From an uncultured Muribaculaceae bacterium (GTDB taxonomy: Bacteria; Bacteroidota; Bacteroidia; Bacteroidales; Muribaculaceae): 44,795 nt of DNA. Where the stretch lies: positions 5,756-50,550 of the forward strand of contig CAJTMM010000019.1 in NCBI GenBank assembly GCA_910577465.1. The letters are read 5' to 3'. Positions 1-8,902 of this stretch are shown here, in pieces. How positions within the stretch are numbered: the first letter of the stretch is position 1; every line of letters begins with the position of its first letter. Under the pieces are notes generated by a model, which searched no databases, was not told the DNA's origin, and saw only the letters and a list, made by a program, of their open reading frames with translations. A program made the position numbers and the translations under genes.

Positions 1-679
1 GCCAGTAGTGGTCGGTGTCGGGGTTGTCGGGTTCGATGTTGTTGAACCGTCCGGTCAGCCAAAAATATGGTCGTCCGTGAGGGTCGGTGTATTGGGCGTA
101 TTCTTCGGTCCAATAGCCTTTGGCGGCATTTACCACTTTGATGCCTTTGGGGGTGCAACGGGCGGGTATGTTGACGTTTAGGCATGTCTCGGCGGGGAGA
201 CCCGATTGAAGCACTTGTGATGTGATATGGCGGATAATGGTGCCGCACTGGCTGAAATCAGCTTTCCATGAGTGGTGCAGCAGTGAGTATCCTATAGCCG
301 GTATGCCGAGGAAGCTGGCTTCCATCACGGCTCCCATGGTTCCTGAATAGATTATGGAATTGCCTGAGTTGGATCCATGATTGATTCCTGACAGCACCAA
401 ATCGGGTCGGCGGGGGACTATGGCGTGCATGCCGAGTTTAATGCAATCGACCGGAGTTCCGTTTACTGAATATATTGCGGCGCCACAATAGTCATCGTGG
501 CGTGTGATACGCAGCGGTGAGTCCACTGTAATGGCGGAGGACTGTCCTGAACGAGGTCCGTCTGGGGCTACGGCGATTATCTCTCCCATATCCCTGACGG
601 ATTCAATCAAATATCGCATACCGGGTGCCGATACACCGTCGTCGTTACTTATCAATATGAGCGGGCGGTTAGTTTCCAT
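1..679 (-). CDS. surE: 5'/3'-nucleotidase SurE (3' end cut by window edge)
   Basis: Reading from an ATG at 679 leftward gives about 226 residues with no stop before the window edge. The N-terminus has the SurE signature ILISNDDGVSAPGM (metal-binding Asp-Asp), followed by VAPDGPRSGQSS, SVNGTPVDCIKLG and LSGINHGSNSGNS, all conserved SurE blocks. SurE is a divalent-metal-dependent phosphatase acting on nucleoside monophosphates and often linked to stationary-phase survival. Family members are usually about 250-260 residues, so roughly 30 residues lie outside the window. It diverges from the DUF4293 gene across a 133-base region. Identification is confident; the partner gene to the left is not visible. 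Confidence 0.93.
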   Translation of the reverse strand, partial: METNRPLILISNDDGVSAPGMRYLIESVRDMGEIIAVAPDGPRSGQSSAITVDSPLRITRHDDYCGAAIYSVNGTPVDCIKLGMHAIVPRRPDLVLSGINHGSNSGNSIIYSGTMGAVMEASFLGIPAIGYSLLHHSWKADFSQCGTIIRHITSQVLQSGLPAETCLNVNIPARCTPKGIKVVNAAKGYWTEEYAQYTDPHGRPYFWLTGRFNNIEPDNPDTDHYW

Positions 680-707
680 GAGTCATAATGTGCTAAAAGT
701 ATAGTTA

Positions 708-715
708 CAAATTTA
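708..715 (-). promoter_or_regulatory. Probable promoter -7 element for surE
   Basis: The minus strand reads TAAATTTG, matching the Bacteroidota -7 consensus TAnnTTTG, about 29 bases before the surE ATG. No convincing TTTG -33 box lies 19-20 bases upstream, so this rests on one element. Confidence 0.45.
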
Positions 716-750
716 TAAAAAAATATACAAAATGAGGTGTACAATTGTTG

Positions 751-758
751 TATCTTTG
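751..758 (+). promoter_or_regulatory. Probable promoter -7 element for the DUF4293 gene
   Basis: TATCTTTG matches TAnnTTTG and lies 55 bases before the ATG at 813. The surrounding AT-rich spacer contains the small palindrome ACAATTGT just upstream (741-748). A matching -33 box is not evident. Confidence 0.5.
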
Positions 759-812
759 TAGTACGATTTCGAATATTGTAAGTATATAACGAAAAATAAT
801 AAAGAAGTAATT

Positions 813-1265
813 ATGGTAATTCAACGATTGCAAACATTGTATCTGATACTTGCCATTGTGATGGTGAGTGTGTTTTTCTATGTTCCGTTCGGATATACCA
901 CGGTGGCTGATGTCGCTGACGGTGTATCTGTGCTTGAACCGCTGCGTGCCGGTCAGTTCACAGGGCTTGTGATTCCTATGGCTTTAACATTGGCGCTTAT
1001 GGTCGTGGCTATATTCATGTTCAAGAAGATGCCCATGCAGAAGCTCATGGTACTCGTGTCGGCGCTTCTGACAGTAGTATCAATGGGCGTGGTGGTGTAC
1101 GTGATGGTAAGCGGATTTTCTGACACAAATCCACAAGTGACAATGACCAGTGTGTGGGGTGGCGGCGGATTGCTGCTCGTAGGTGCGCTTATAGCACAAT
1201 TGGCGGCATATAACGGCATATCGTCGGACCAACGCCTGCTGCGTTCGTACGACAGATTGAGATAA
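813..1265 (+). CDS. DUF4293 family membrane protein
   Basis: A 150-residue protein beginning MVIQRLQTLYLILA, the typical opening of the Bacteroidota-specific DUF4293 family (usual length about 130-160). Four hydrophobic segments can be seen: about residues 7-25, 48-69, 76-100 and 113-132, with a short charged C-terminal tail ending in DQRLLRSYDRLR. It is presumably an inner-membrane protein; its function is unknown. It stands alone on the plus strand, divergent from surE and convergent with murF-alr, whose terminator hairpin lies 26 bases beyond its stop. Family assignment is by recognition of the N-terminus and the four-helix pattern. Confidence 0.82.
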   Translation: MVIQRLQTLYLILAIVMVSVFFYVPFGYTTVADVADGVSVLEPLRAGQFTGLVIPMALTLALMVVAIFMFKKMPMQKLMVLVSALLTVVSMGVVVYVMVSGFSDTNPQVTMTSVWGGGGLLLVGALIAQLAAYNGISSDQRLLRSYDRLR

Positions 1266-1290
1266 ATCGACACTTTCAGCAAAAAGGTAT

Positions 1291-1314
1291 CTACCGCGAT
1301 ATTACTCGCGGTAG
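1291..1314 (-). terminator. Intrinsic terminator of the murF-alr operon, overlapping the stop codon
   Basis: A perfect 9-bp stem, CTACCGCGA (1291-1299) with TCGCGGTAG (1306-1314), has a 6-base loop. On the minus strand the hairpin is followed closely by CCTTTTTG, as expected for an intrinsic terminator. The first arm lies inside the last codons of murF-alr, and the stop codon (1302-1304) falls in the loop. On the plus strand there is no T-run, so termination for DUF4293 is less certain. Confidence 0.7.
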
Positions 1315-3770
1315 TACACACGTTTCACTCTCGACGATACCGATGTGAGTATCTCATACGGTATAGTGTCGAGAGTTTTTGCTATCTCCTCGACAGGGAT
1401 GTTGTCGCCGAATATCTCTACGCGGTCGCCCACCGTACAGACGGTATCGGTGACATCAATCATACATGCGTCCATGCAGATGTTGCCTATCGACGGACAG
1501 CGTACCCCGTTGATAAGTACCTGCATTCCACCATTGCCGAGGTGCCGGTTGATGCCATCGGCGTAGCCTACCGGTATGGTGGCGATGCGCGAACGACGTT
1601 TCAACAAGCCACGACAATTGTAGCCGATGGTGGTTCCGGCTTCCCATTCCTTTATGGAAATTATTGATGTGGTAAGTGATGAAACTTGCTTGAGTCCGGA
1701 TTGGGAACCATCGTTCATGGTAGGAATGCCGTACAGGCATATACCCAGGCGTACCAGGTCATTCTGCTGTTGCGGGAACCGGCTGATGCCTGTGGAGTTG
1801 AGTATGTGGCGCATGATGTGGAAACGGAATGCGCTCTGAAGTTTGTCGCAGCAACGGTCGAACAGGTCAAACTGCCTATAGGTGTAATCGTCGAGTTCCG
1901 GGCTGTCGGCAGCTGCCAAGTGGCTGAATACAGATGCGGGTCGGATGACTTTCTGACGCTTGAGGATGTCGATTACCTCCGGCAAATCTTCCTCGAGAAA
2001 TCCGAGCCGGTGCATACCTGTGTCAAGCTTGATGTGTACCGGATAATCGGTTATGCCATATTTTTCGCCTTCGCGTATTATCTCGTTGAGAATATCTATG
2101 CTGAATATCTCGGGTTCCAAATGATAGGCAAACAGGGTGCGGTAATTGACCACCTTGGGGTTGAGGACCATAATGGGCATGGTGATGCCTGCCCGCCGCA
2201 AATCGACACCCTCGTCGAGTACCGCAACAGCAAGATATGCTGCTCCTTGAGATTGGAGTGTCTTTGCCAGTTCGTATGAGCCTGCGCCGTAACCGGATGC
2301 CTTGACCATGCAGACTATTCCTGTAGTGGGTTTCAGCATGGCTCGGAAAAGATTGAAATTGTGCACCACGGAATCAAGGTTGACCTCCAGCAGGGTCTCA
2401 TGCTGCCGGGCTTCGAGCATGTCGGCAATCAGTTCGAAATGGAATGCCGGAGCACCTTTAATCAGTATCAGCTCGCTTTCGAAGTCGCCCGGCGATACGG
2501 ATGTGAGGAAAGAGGTGGTGTCGGGATAGAAGGTAGCCGAGGAATCGAAATATCGTGAATGGCGCATGAATTCATGCCCTATGCCAATAAGGCGGTCGAT
2601 GTGCTTATGGTGCAGCAGTTCGGCTACTGCCTGATATAACTTTGCAGGGGCGAGGGTCTCGTGCATCACGTCGCTTAGTATAAGCGTGGTGGTGCGTGAG
2701 CGTGTATGGCGCCGCATCATGAAGTCGATTGCCGGAGCGAGAGAATGGAGATCGGATGTATATGCGTCGTGAATGAGCATACAATTGTTGACCCCTTCAA
2801 TCACATTGAGCCGGGTACCGACGGGCGCAAGCGCGTGCATACGTGATGCGATATCGTCGGTAGAGCGGTTGAGATACAGCATCACGGCAAGGCAGTGTAT
2901 GGCATTTTGTATGTCGGACTCAGATGTGAATGGGATGGTGATATCGGCTTCAGCACGTAGATAGGAATAGGCTATACGGGTGGATGAGGTGCCGACTTCA
3001 ATGGAAGATATATATAAGGGGGATTCAGGATCGGTCGTTGACCAGGCTATTTCCATCTCGGGCTGGCATGTGGCGGCAACAGTATCGGCAATCATCTTAT
3101 TGTCGGCACAATATATTATGCATCGGCTATCACGAATCAGATCCACTTTCTCCTCGCATTTCTGAAGCATGGAGGAGAATCCGTCGTCGTGTTCTGAATT
3201 GATATTTGTGATGATTCCGATTTCAGGACATATTATGGATTGGAGTGCCGACATCTCACCTTTGCGTGATATGCCGGCCTCGATTATGGCGAGTTGTGTA
3301 TCATCGTTTATCTCCCAAATGGATAGCGGAACGCCAATCTGAGAATTGTAGCTGCGGGGGCTGCGGACTATATTGTAGTCGGCGGATAGCAGTTGGTACA
3401 GCCATTCCTTGACGGTGGTTTTACCACGGCTACCGGTTATGCCTATGACAGGTGCGGAGAAGCGCATGCGGTGATGGCGGGCAATACGGTGCAGGGCTTT
3501 TGTGACGTCGGGTACTATTAAAAAAGATGCATCGGTGACATCTGCCATGTCATCGGGTATATGGGTGACGCAAAATGCTTTCACGCCCATTTCGTAGAGG
3601 TTGCGTATGTATCGGTGACCGTCGTTGTTGGGTGTGCTTATGGCGAAGAACAGTGATACTTCAGGATATGTGAGCGAACGGCTGTCGGTGAGCAATACGC
3701 TGACCTGTCGGTCGGTTTCAGGTGCCGGCAGGTTGAGGATAGAGCTTAATGTGGAGATATTATAAAGCAT
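1302..3770 (-). CDS. murF-alr: Bifunctional MurF ligase / alanine racemase
   Basis: An 822-residue fusion of two peptidoglycan-precursor enzymes. Residues 1-450 resemble MurF (UDP-MurNAc-tripeptide:D-Ala-D-Ala ligase): an N-terminal LTDSR block (27-31), the ATP-binding loop GITGSRGKTT (110-119), and ITNINSEH (187-194). Residues about 455-822 are a fold-type III alanine racemase: the PLP lysine is K490 in VKASGYGAG, and the second catalytic tyrosine is probably that in TIGYNCRG, just before the racemase signature IPVGYADGINR. The enzyme would supply D-alanine and attach D-Ala-D-Ala in the cytoplasm. This fusion is known in Bacteroidota. It lies 3 bases after the GSCFA gene and is the last gene of its operon, closed by the hairpin at 1291-1314. 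Confidence 0.95.
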   Translation of the reverse strand: MLYNISTLSSILNLPAPETDRQVSVLLTDSRSLTYPEVSLFFAISTPNNDGHRYIRNLYEMGVKAFCVTHIPDDMADVTDASFLIVPDVTKALHRIARHHRMRFSAPVIGITGSRGKTTVKEWLYQLLSADYNIVRSPRSYNSQIGVPLSIWEINDDTQLAIIEAGISRKGEMSALQSIICPEIGIITNINSEHDDGFSSMLQKCEEKVDLIRDSRCIIYCADNKMIADTVAATCQPEMEIAWSTTDPESPLYISSIEVGTSSTRIAYSYLRAEADITIPFTSESDIQNAIHCLAVMLYLNRSTDDIASRMHALAPVGTRLNVIEGVNNCMLIHDAYTSDLHSLAPAIDFMMRRHTRSRTTTLILSDVMHETLAPAKLYQAVAELLHHKHIDRLIGIGHEFMRHSRYFDSSATFYPDTTSFLTSVSPGDFESELILIKGAPAFHFELIADMLEARQHETLLEVNLDSVVHNFNLFRAMLKPTTGIVCMVKASGYGAGSYELAKTLQSQGAAYLAVAVLDEGVDLRRAGITMPIMVLNPKVVNYRTLFAYHLEPEIFSIDILNEIIREGEKYGITDYPVHIKLDTGMHRLGFLEEDLPEVIDILKRQKVIRPASVFSHLAAADSPELDDYTYRQFDLFDRCCDKLQSAFRFHIMRHILNSTGISRFPQQQNDLVRLGICLYGIPTMNDGSQSGLKQVSSLTTSIISIKEWEAGTTIGYNCRGLLKRRSRIATIPVGYADGINRHLGNGGMQVLINGVRCPSIGNICMDACMIDVTDTVCTVGDRVEIFGDNIPVEEIAKTLDTIPYEILTSVSSRVKRVYYRE

Positions 3771-3773
3771 TTT

Positions 3774-4760
3774 TTATTGGTTGAATAACTGAATGTTTGT
3801 TATCGCCTGCTCTAAATAAGGGTAGGTGGTGATTAATCGTTGTCGGATATTATCGGTAGCTTTTGTAAATGCGAGGTGACTTTCGGTATCGTCGGTCAAT
3901 GGACGGTGGCGAAGCCGCCGGGTGTATTTCTCGCATTGAGCCGCAAGCTGTAGTGTCCCGGGAGAGAAGAATGAGTCGCTGAAACAGCGGTAAATGTAGT
4001 CGACCGCCGTTTCTGAGGGATGGCACATGTCGGGGGCATAGAAACGGTAGTCCCTGAGGTCGTCCATCATTATCTCATAGGCGGGGAAATATGTGATACC
4101 GCCATTGGCGGTATATGATTCGGTTAGTTGCTGAGTAGCAAGCAGGAGGGTAGCTTTGCTTATCTGATTGCCATGCGTTCCATCGGCAAGATGACGAATG
4201 GGGCTTACGGTAACCATTATGCGCAATGATGGGTTGAAGCCATGGAGTGTTCGCACGATGTCCATAAGCGTCTCCTGAGTCTCGCTGCAGGACAGGCGGG
4301 TGCGTAAAAAAGTATCGGCAGGAAGCTTATGGCAGTTGGATACCACGCATCCGCTATCGCGCAACCGATATACCCAGGCTGTGCCCAATGTCAGTATGAG
4401 CCATGATGCGGATTTGAGGAAGTCGTGGGCTTCCATCATTTTGCCGTTTATATGGGCAAGCATCTTATCTTTGTGGACCGACGATAGGGATGAGTGGCAA
4501 AGGAAGCTATGGTACATGCGTCCGTGACTTATCAGGTCCTGTTCGATAAGCGGCTCGCATGAGATGATACGTTGTATTACGGCGAGTATGCTCGCCGGAT
4601 TGTAGAGTGTACCGAACGGATTTGCCATCACATTGAACAGCGCATTGCGCATGCGGGAGCCGATATTGTCGGAAAAGCATGAGCCAAGCAACATCACCGG
4701 AGTGGTGTGGCTGATGCTTCCCTCCATGTGCAGCGGCTGTTGAACGGTACGGAATTCCAT
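3774..4760 (-). CDS. GSCFA-domain protein (SGNH-hydrolase-like)
   Basis: A 328-residue protein with the family-defining N-terminal block LLGSCFSDNIGSRM (GSCF at 26-29). Later blocks are LTLGTAWVYR (123-132), TVSPIRHL (184-191) and, near the C-terminus, APDMCHPSE, where D244 and H247 form a DxxH pair like the catalytic Asp-His of SGNH/GDSL hydrolases. Compared with the usual GDS block, GSC places Cys28 at the expected nucleophile position; this alignment is by eye. No signal peptide is visible, and the substrate is unknown. It sits between an OmpA/PorE-like gene (20-base gap) and murF-alr (3-base gap), so an envelope or peptidoglycan role is plausible but inferred. Confidence 0.88.
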   Translation of the reverse strand: MEFRTVQQPLHMEGSISHTTPVMLLGSCFSDNIGSRMRNALFNVMANPFGTLYNPASILAVIQRIISCEPLIEQDLISHGRMYHSFLCHSSLSSVHKDKMLAHINGKMMEAHDFLKSASWLILTLGTAWVYRLRDSGCVVSNCHKLPADTFLRTRLSCSETQETLMDIVRTLHGFNPSLRIMVTVSPIRHLADGTHGNQISKATLLLATQQLTESYTANGGITYFPAYEIMMDDLRDYRFYAPDMCHPSETAVDYIYRCFSDSFFSPGTLQLAAQCEKYTRRLRHRPLTDDTESHLAFTKATDNIRQRLITTYPYLEQAITNIQLFNQ

Positions 4761-4780
4761 ATAGTGCAGGGTTGGTGGTA

Positions 4781-6745
4781 TCAGTACATCCGGTAGTCGA
4801 CCGAAAGGACTTTGAACTCGGTGCGACGGTTAATCTGGTCGGCGGCTTGTCTGTCGGCTTCCTCGGGAAGAGCCAAGATGAATTCCTCTGTGAGGATATC
4901 GCCCTCCTTGAACTGCGGGTAGATACGTGCCACACGTTTGGTGACTGTCTTAGGCCGCGATTTGCCGTAGCCTTGGTACTGCAACCGGTCGGGCGATATT
5001 CCGGCTTCGATGAGATAGTCTATCACCGCTTTAGCACGCCGTTGGGAGAGGTCGATGTTGTATTCCTCGGAGCCTACGCGGTCGGTATGCGAAGCCATCT
5101 CGATGGTGATATTGGGATTGTCGCGCAACAACGTAGCCAATCCGTCGAGGGCTTCCTTGGATTCGGGGCGCAAAGTGGCACGGTCGAAATCGTAGAAAAT
5201 ATTCTCGACAATATTGGGCTTGGTAAGCGATGCCAACATAAAGTCCACACCATATTCAGCATCGACTTCAGCTGTATCGGTCGTAAATTCCTGACGTGCA
5301 TTGAGGTAGCCTTTGGCTCCTGCCAGCATGGCGTAGCTTACGCCACGTTGCAGATGGAATGTATATGTACCGTCGGCACGTGTGGCTGTGCGCTGATTAG
5401 AGCCGTCGTTGCCTACGATGCGTATCACGGCATTGGGTATCGGTTCCTCATCGTGGTCAGTGACCCAACCGTTGATTACGATGTTGAGTTCCGGCAGTTG
5501 GAATGAATAGAGATGGTCGTAACCACGGCCGTCGCCACGGTTGGAGCTGAAATACCCCTCCTGTGTGGAGCCTTTGGCAAATGTAATACCGAAGTCATCG
5601 GCAGCAGAGTTGATGGGTATACCAACGTTTGATACAGTCCAGTTACCGTCGGGCTGGAGCGTAGCCTTGAATATGTCGAGTCCTCCAAGTCCCGGGTGAC
5701 CGTTGGATGAAAAATACATTATGCTATCGGTGAGCATATATGGGAAAACCTCGTCGCCTGGGGTGTTGATACTTTCACCGAGCGATTCGAGCGAACCTTT
5801 GCTGTCTTTAAGATTGATTCGCCAAATGTCCTTACCTCCGGCTCCGGGCATGTCGCTTGTGAAGTAGAGGTATTCGCCGGATGGTGATACGGCGGGGTGT
5901 CCAAAGCTGGAGATGGTGTCGCCTGTGACCTCAAATTTTACGGGTGCGCTCCATTGGGCATCAGAACGCTGGGATGTGAAAATCTCCACTCCGGTATTGT
6001 AGTTGGGTGCGCGTCGAGCTTTGGTGAGATACATCGTGTTGCCGTCGGGTGAGAATGATACGATGCCTTCGTCCATGTCGGAGTTGAGGTCGCCTTCCAC
6101 CGGTTCGGGGCGCATCCACTCGCCACGTTCGTTTTTGCGAGCCATCCAGATATCGCTTTTTTTCATGCCGGTAATCTCGCTACGCTTATCACCTGTAACT
6201 TTTTCGTTGGTGGTGGTGAAATACAGCACGTCGCCATTGAACATGGGTGCGAAGTCGGCACGTCGGGAATTGAACAGTTTGGCATTTTTTACGACATAGC
6301 GCGTGGGATTGGCTTTCATCTGTTCTGCCATTCGTGCTCCTTTGAGTCCATTGATGGCGGTTTGAGAATCAGGAGTACGCATCAGGTACTCCTCGTAGGC
6401 ACGTGCGGCTTGAGTATACTTGCCTTCAGCGTGCAGCATCTCGGCAAGATGGAGCTGCGCCATAGAGTCGGGATAGCCGTAACGAATGGCATTCTGATAT
6501 GCGGCAGCGGCACGTGCCGACTGGCTTAGCTTGCGGTGAGCCTCTGCCATCTTGAAGGCGACTTCGCCACGCAGCGGACGTTCGTCCTTCTTGGTCAGCT
6601 TGTTGTATATCTTGCGATAGGTTTTGGAAGCGTCGTAATATTCACCGCGTGCCATCTGCTCATCGGCAGTGGCGAGCTTTGGTCCACGGCATGATGTGAA
6701 AGCCACGCATGTGATAATGGCTGAGAGCAAAAATAAATGTTTCAT
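4781..6745 (-). CDS. PorE-like OmpA-family lipoprotein (TPR, PD40, carboxypeptidase-D-like, OmpA)
   Basis: 654 residues, start MKHLFLLSAIITCVAFTSC with a lipobox ending at C19. Domain order: TPR-like helices (about 25-135), WD40/PD40-type beta-propeller repeats (about 155-415, with repeated YFTS/YFSS SNG blocks), a carboxypeptidase-D regulatory-like beta-sandwich (about 425-495, GWVTDHDEEPIPNAVIRI), and an OmpA C-terminal peptidoglycan-binding domain (about 515-654) with FYDFDRATLRPES, SHTDRVGSEEYNIDLSQRRA and GYGKSRP. This is the architecture of PorE-type proteins of Bacteroidota, which tether outer-membrane machinery to peptidoglycan; a link to type IX secretion cannot be shown here. First gene of the operon with GSCFA and murF-alr. 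Confidence 0.88.
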   Translation of the reverse strand: MKHLFLLSAIITCVAFTSCRGPKLATADEQMARGEYYDASKTYRKIYNKLTKKDERPLRGEVAFKMAEAHRKLSQSARAAAAYQNAIRYGYPDSMAQLHLAEMLHAEGKYTQAARAYEEYLMRTPDSQTAINGLKGARMAEQMKANPTRYVVKNAKLFNSRRADFAPMFNGDVLYFTTTNEKVTGDKRSEITGMKKSDIWMARKNERGEWMRPEPVEGDLNSDMDEGIVSFSPDGNTMYLTKARRAPNYNTGVEIFTSQRSDAQWSAPVKFEVTGDTISSFGHPAVSPSGEYLYFTSDMPGAGGKDIWRINLKDSKGSLESLGESINTPGDEVFPYMLTDSIMYFSSNGHPGLGGLDIFKATLQPDGNWTVSNVGIPINSAADDFGITFAKGSTQEGYFSSNRGDGRGYDHLYSFQLPELNIVINGWVTDHDEEPIPNAVIRIVGNDGSNQRTATRADGTYTFHLQRGVSYAMLAGAKGYLNARQEFTTDTAEVDAEYGVDFMLASLTKPNIVENIFYDFDRATLRPESKEALDGLATLLRDNPNITIEMASHTDRVGSEEYNIDLSQRRAKAVIDYLIEAGISPDRLQYQGYGKSRPKTVTKRVARIYPQFKEGDILTEEFILALPEEADRQAADQINRRTEFKVLSVDYRMY

Positions 6746-6788
6746 AGAGTAATAACGCGCACGGGTACACTGATATTTTTACGCAGTG

Positions 6789-6796
6789 CAAAAATA
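6789..6796 (-). promoter_or_regulatory. Probable promoter -7 element for the porE-like/GSCFA/murF-alr operon
   Basis: The minus strand reads TATTTTTG, a match to TAnnTTTG, 43 bases before the ATG at 6745. No clear -33 box was seen. Confidence 0.5.
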
Positions 6797-6866
6797 CGAA
6801 AACTTTTTCAGGTTGATGTAATCCGGTGCAAGAGTAATAAAGCCGGTATGGTGTTATGATATGTCG

Positions 6867-7940
6867 CTACAACAGGTGGTCGGGAGCGTAATGGCAGATT
6901 GGCAATTGTCCTGTCAGAGCGCCGTAGGCGTTAAGTGCAAGTGATTTAAGCTCGTCCTCTCCGGCACGTACCACAATTGGGGCGATATGGCTGATCCATT
7001 CGGAAAGTTTCTCCACACAGTATTGGCTGTGTGCTATGCCACCGGTAAGAATTATGGCATCGACTTGTCCGCGTAGTGCTACCGAACGTGCGCCAACTTC
7101 CTTGGCAACAGTGTATAGCATGGAGTCGAGAACGCTTTTATATGGTTCTTCTCCGGCTTGGGCACGGGAGGTTATCATCTCTACATCGTTGGTGCCGAGG
7201 TGGGCTGTGAGTCCCCCCTTGCCATTTAGCAAACGTTTCAGCTGCTTGTGGGTATATTCGCCGCTGAAGCATAGGTCGACGAGTTGTCCGGCGGGAACGG
7301 TGCCGGCGCGTTCGGGGCTGAAAGGACCATCGCCATCAAGTGCGTTATTGACATCAATGACTTTGCCTTTGCGGTGCGCGCCTACGGATATGCCCCCTCC
7401 GAGATGTACCATAATGAGATTGAGACTCTCGTAAGGTTTGTGTATGGAGTGTGCGTAGTGCCGGGCTACGGCTTTGGTGTTGAGAGCATGGAACACGGAA
7501 TGTCGCGGAAGTTGCGGTAGTCCTGACATGCGGGCTTCGGGCATGAGTTCGTCGACAACCTCAGGGTCGGCGATGAATGATGGGACGTGGCATTCGGATG
7601 CTATATCATGTGCCATCAGCGCGCCGAGGTTACATGCGTGTTCCATAGGTGCATGAATAAGATCGTGTATCATGTTGCTGTCAATCTCATATACACCGCC
7701 AGGCGTGGGCTGCAACAATCCTCCACGGGCTATAACCGCATCAAATTCAACGGGGATGCCGGCTTCAGAGAGTGCTTTGTGCATCAGCGCGGTACGGTAT
7801 GGCAATTGGTCGTTGATATGCGCAAAGTGGGATAACTCTTCCACGGAATGCCGTATTGTATGGCACCATTTCTGCGTGGTACCATCATAGATTGCTAATT
7901 TTGTAGATGTGGAGCCCGGATTGATTACGAGTATCTTCAT
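6867..7940 (-). CDS. buk: Butyrate kinase
   Basis: A 357-residue ASKHA-fold acyl kinase that opens with KILVINPGSTSTKLAIYDG, the phosphate-binding signature shared with acetate kinase but in the butyrate-kinase form. Further blocks are ARGGLLQPTPGGVYEID (about 70-86), NLIMVHLGGGISVGAH (about 173-188) and IILTGGIAHSQYC (about 295-307). It converts butyryl-phosphate (or a related short or branched acyl phosphate) plus ADP to the acid plus ATP. It follows ptb by 25 bases, forming the classical ptb-buk pair. The true acyl group cannot be read from sequence; branched-chain acids are an alternative to butyrate, since no crotonyl-CoA pathway genes are in the window. Confidence 0.92.
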   Translation of the reverse strand: MKILVINPGSTSTKLAIYDGTTQKWCHTIRHSVEELSHFAHINDQLPYRTALMHKALSEAGIPVEFDAVIARGGLLQPTPGGVYEIDSNMIHDLIHAPMEHACNLGALMAHDIASECHVPSFIADPEVVDELMPEARMSGLPQLPRHSVFHALNTKAVARHYAHSIHKPYESLNLIMVHLGGGISVGAHRKGKVIDVNNALDGDGPFSPERAGTVPAGQLVDLCFSGEYTHKQLKRLLNGKGGLTAHLGTNDVEMITSRAQAGEEPYKSVLDSMLYTVAKEVGARSVALRGQVDAIILTGGIAHSQYCVEKLSEWISHIAPIVVRAGEDELKSLALNAYGALTGQLPICHYAPDHLL

Positions 7941-7965
7941 GTATAGGTATCTGCGTGAAAAAATG

Positions 7966-8880
7966 TCATTTTGCCGTGGCTACGCAAGCAAGTGCCAAAC
8001 CGGATAGTTTGGACTTTCCGTTGTCGGCTCTTGACGGAACAACAATAGGTGCTTTTGCCCCGGTCACAATTCCTGCCATCGATGCGCCGGCAAACAGGGA
8101 TATGGTTTTGTAGAATGTGTTTGCGGCTTCAAGATTGGGGAATATTAAGATGTCCGCGTCACCGACTACAGGTGAATCAATGCCTTTGACCTCTCCACTG
8201 TGGCGGTCGCAGGCTGTCTTTACATCCATTGGTCCACCGATAGATGTGTTACCAAAGTTACCCTTGCAGGCTTCCTGTTTAAGCACGGAGTAGTCTATAG
8301 TATGAGGGAATTTAGCGTTGGTTTTCTCGGAGAAATGAATCAGTGCGACTTTGGGACATTCTATGCCGAATGCATGGCAGATGTCAACGTCGTAACGTAT
8401 CATTGCCTGAAATTGCGGCAGTGTGGGGCGGGGTATTACCGCGGCATCGGAGAATAGCAACAATTTGGGGTAGGATGGCAATGACGCAACCGTGACGTGG
8501 CTGAGAACATTGCCTTCAGGCAGTATGCCGGACGTTTTGTCGAGGACTGCGCGCAACAGATTGTCGGTATTGATGTTGCCTTTCATGAGTACGTCGGCTT
8601 CACCTGCGCGAATCAGAGATACGCCTTTGACGGCCGCTTCATCCACGGAATTGACACAATGTATTTCAACGGAGTCAGGATGCGCGCTTTGCAATTCGGC
8701 GATACATTGTCCGTCGTCGGATGGTGTGATAAGGTGGAAGTGGGCTGCATTGACTTCAAGGCAAGTACGAATTGCATCGATGGTGGCATCGTCGTCCGGA
8801 CATACCACAGCTACTCGCGGTGTTGTATCTAAAGAATAGAATCGGCTGACAAGATTGTCGAGACTATTAATCGGTGTCAT
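7966..8880 (-). CDS. ptb: Phosphate butyryltransferase
   Basis: A 304-residue member of the phosphate acetyl/butyryl-transferase family of the shorter Ptb type. It has VAVVCPDDDATIDAI near the N-terminus, DVLMKGNINTDNLLRAVLD (about 98-116), LLLFSDAAVIPRPTLPQ (about 139-155), IDSPVVGDADILIFPNLEAANTF in separated blocks, and GAKAPIVVPSRADN near the C-terminus, all typical of the family. It transfers an acyl group from CoA to phosphate, feeding the kinase encoded immediately downstream. The start at 8880 is an ATG 16-20 bases after the likely transcription start. First gene of the ptb-buk operon. Confidence 0.92.
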   Translation of the reverse strand: MTPINSLDNLVSRFYSLDTTPRVAVVCPDDDATIDAIRTCLEVNAAHFHLITPSDDGQCIAELQSAHPDSVEIHCVNSVDEAAVKGVSLIRAGEADVLMKGNINTDNLLRAVLDKTSGILPEGNVLSHVTVASLPSYPKLLLFSDAAVIPRPTLPQFQAMIRYDVDICHAFGIECPKVALIHFSEKTNAKFPHTIDYSVLKQEACKGNFGNTSIGGPMDVKTACDRHSGEVKGIDSPVVGDADILIFPNLEAANTFYKTISLFAGASMAGIVTGAKAPIVVPSRADNGKSKLSGLALACVATAK

Positions 8881-8902
8881 CTGTAATGGTGCTATTTTTT
8901 TG

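Noticed and set aside
1686..2279. 197-codon plus-strand open frame opposite murF-alr
   Set aside because: It is the antisense of a confident enzyme gene, with no recognisable motifs or start context.
4772..5506. 244-codon plus-strand open frame opposite the porE-like gene
   Set aside because: It is the shadow of the OmpA-family coding frame and has cysteine-rich, unfamily-like text.
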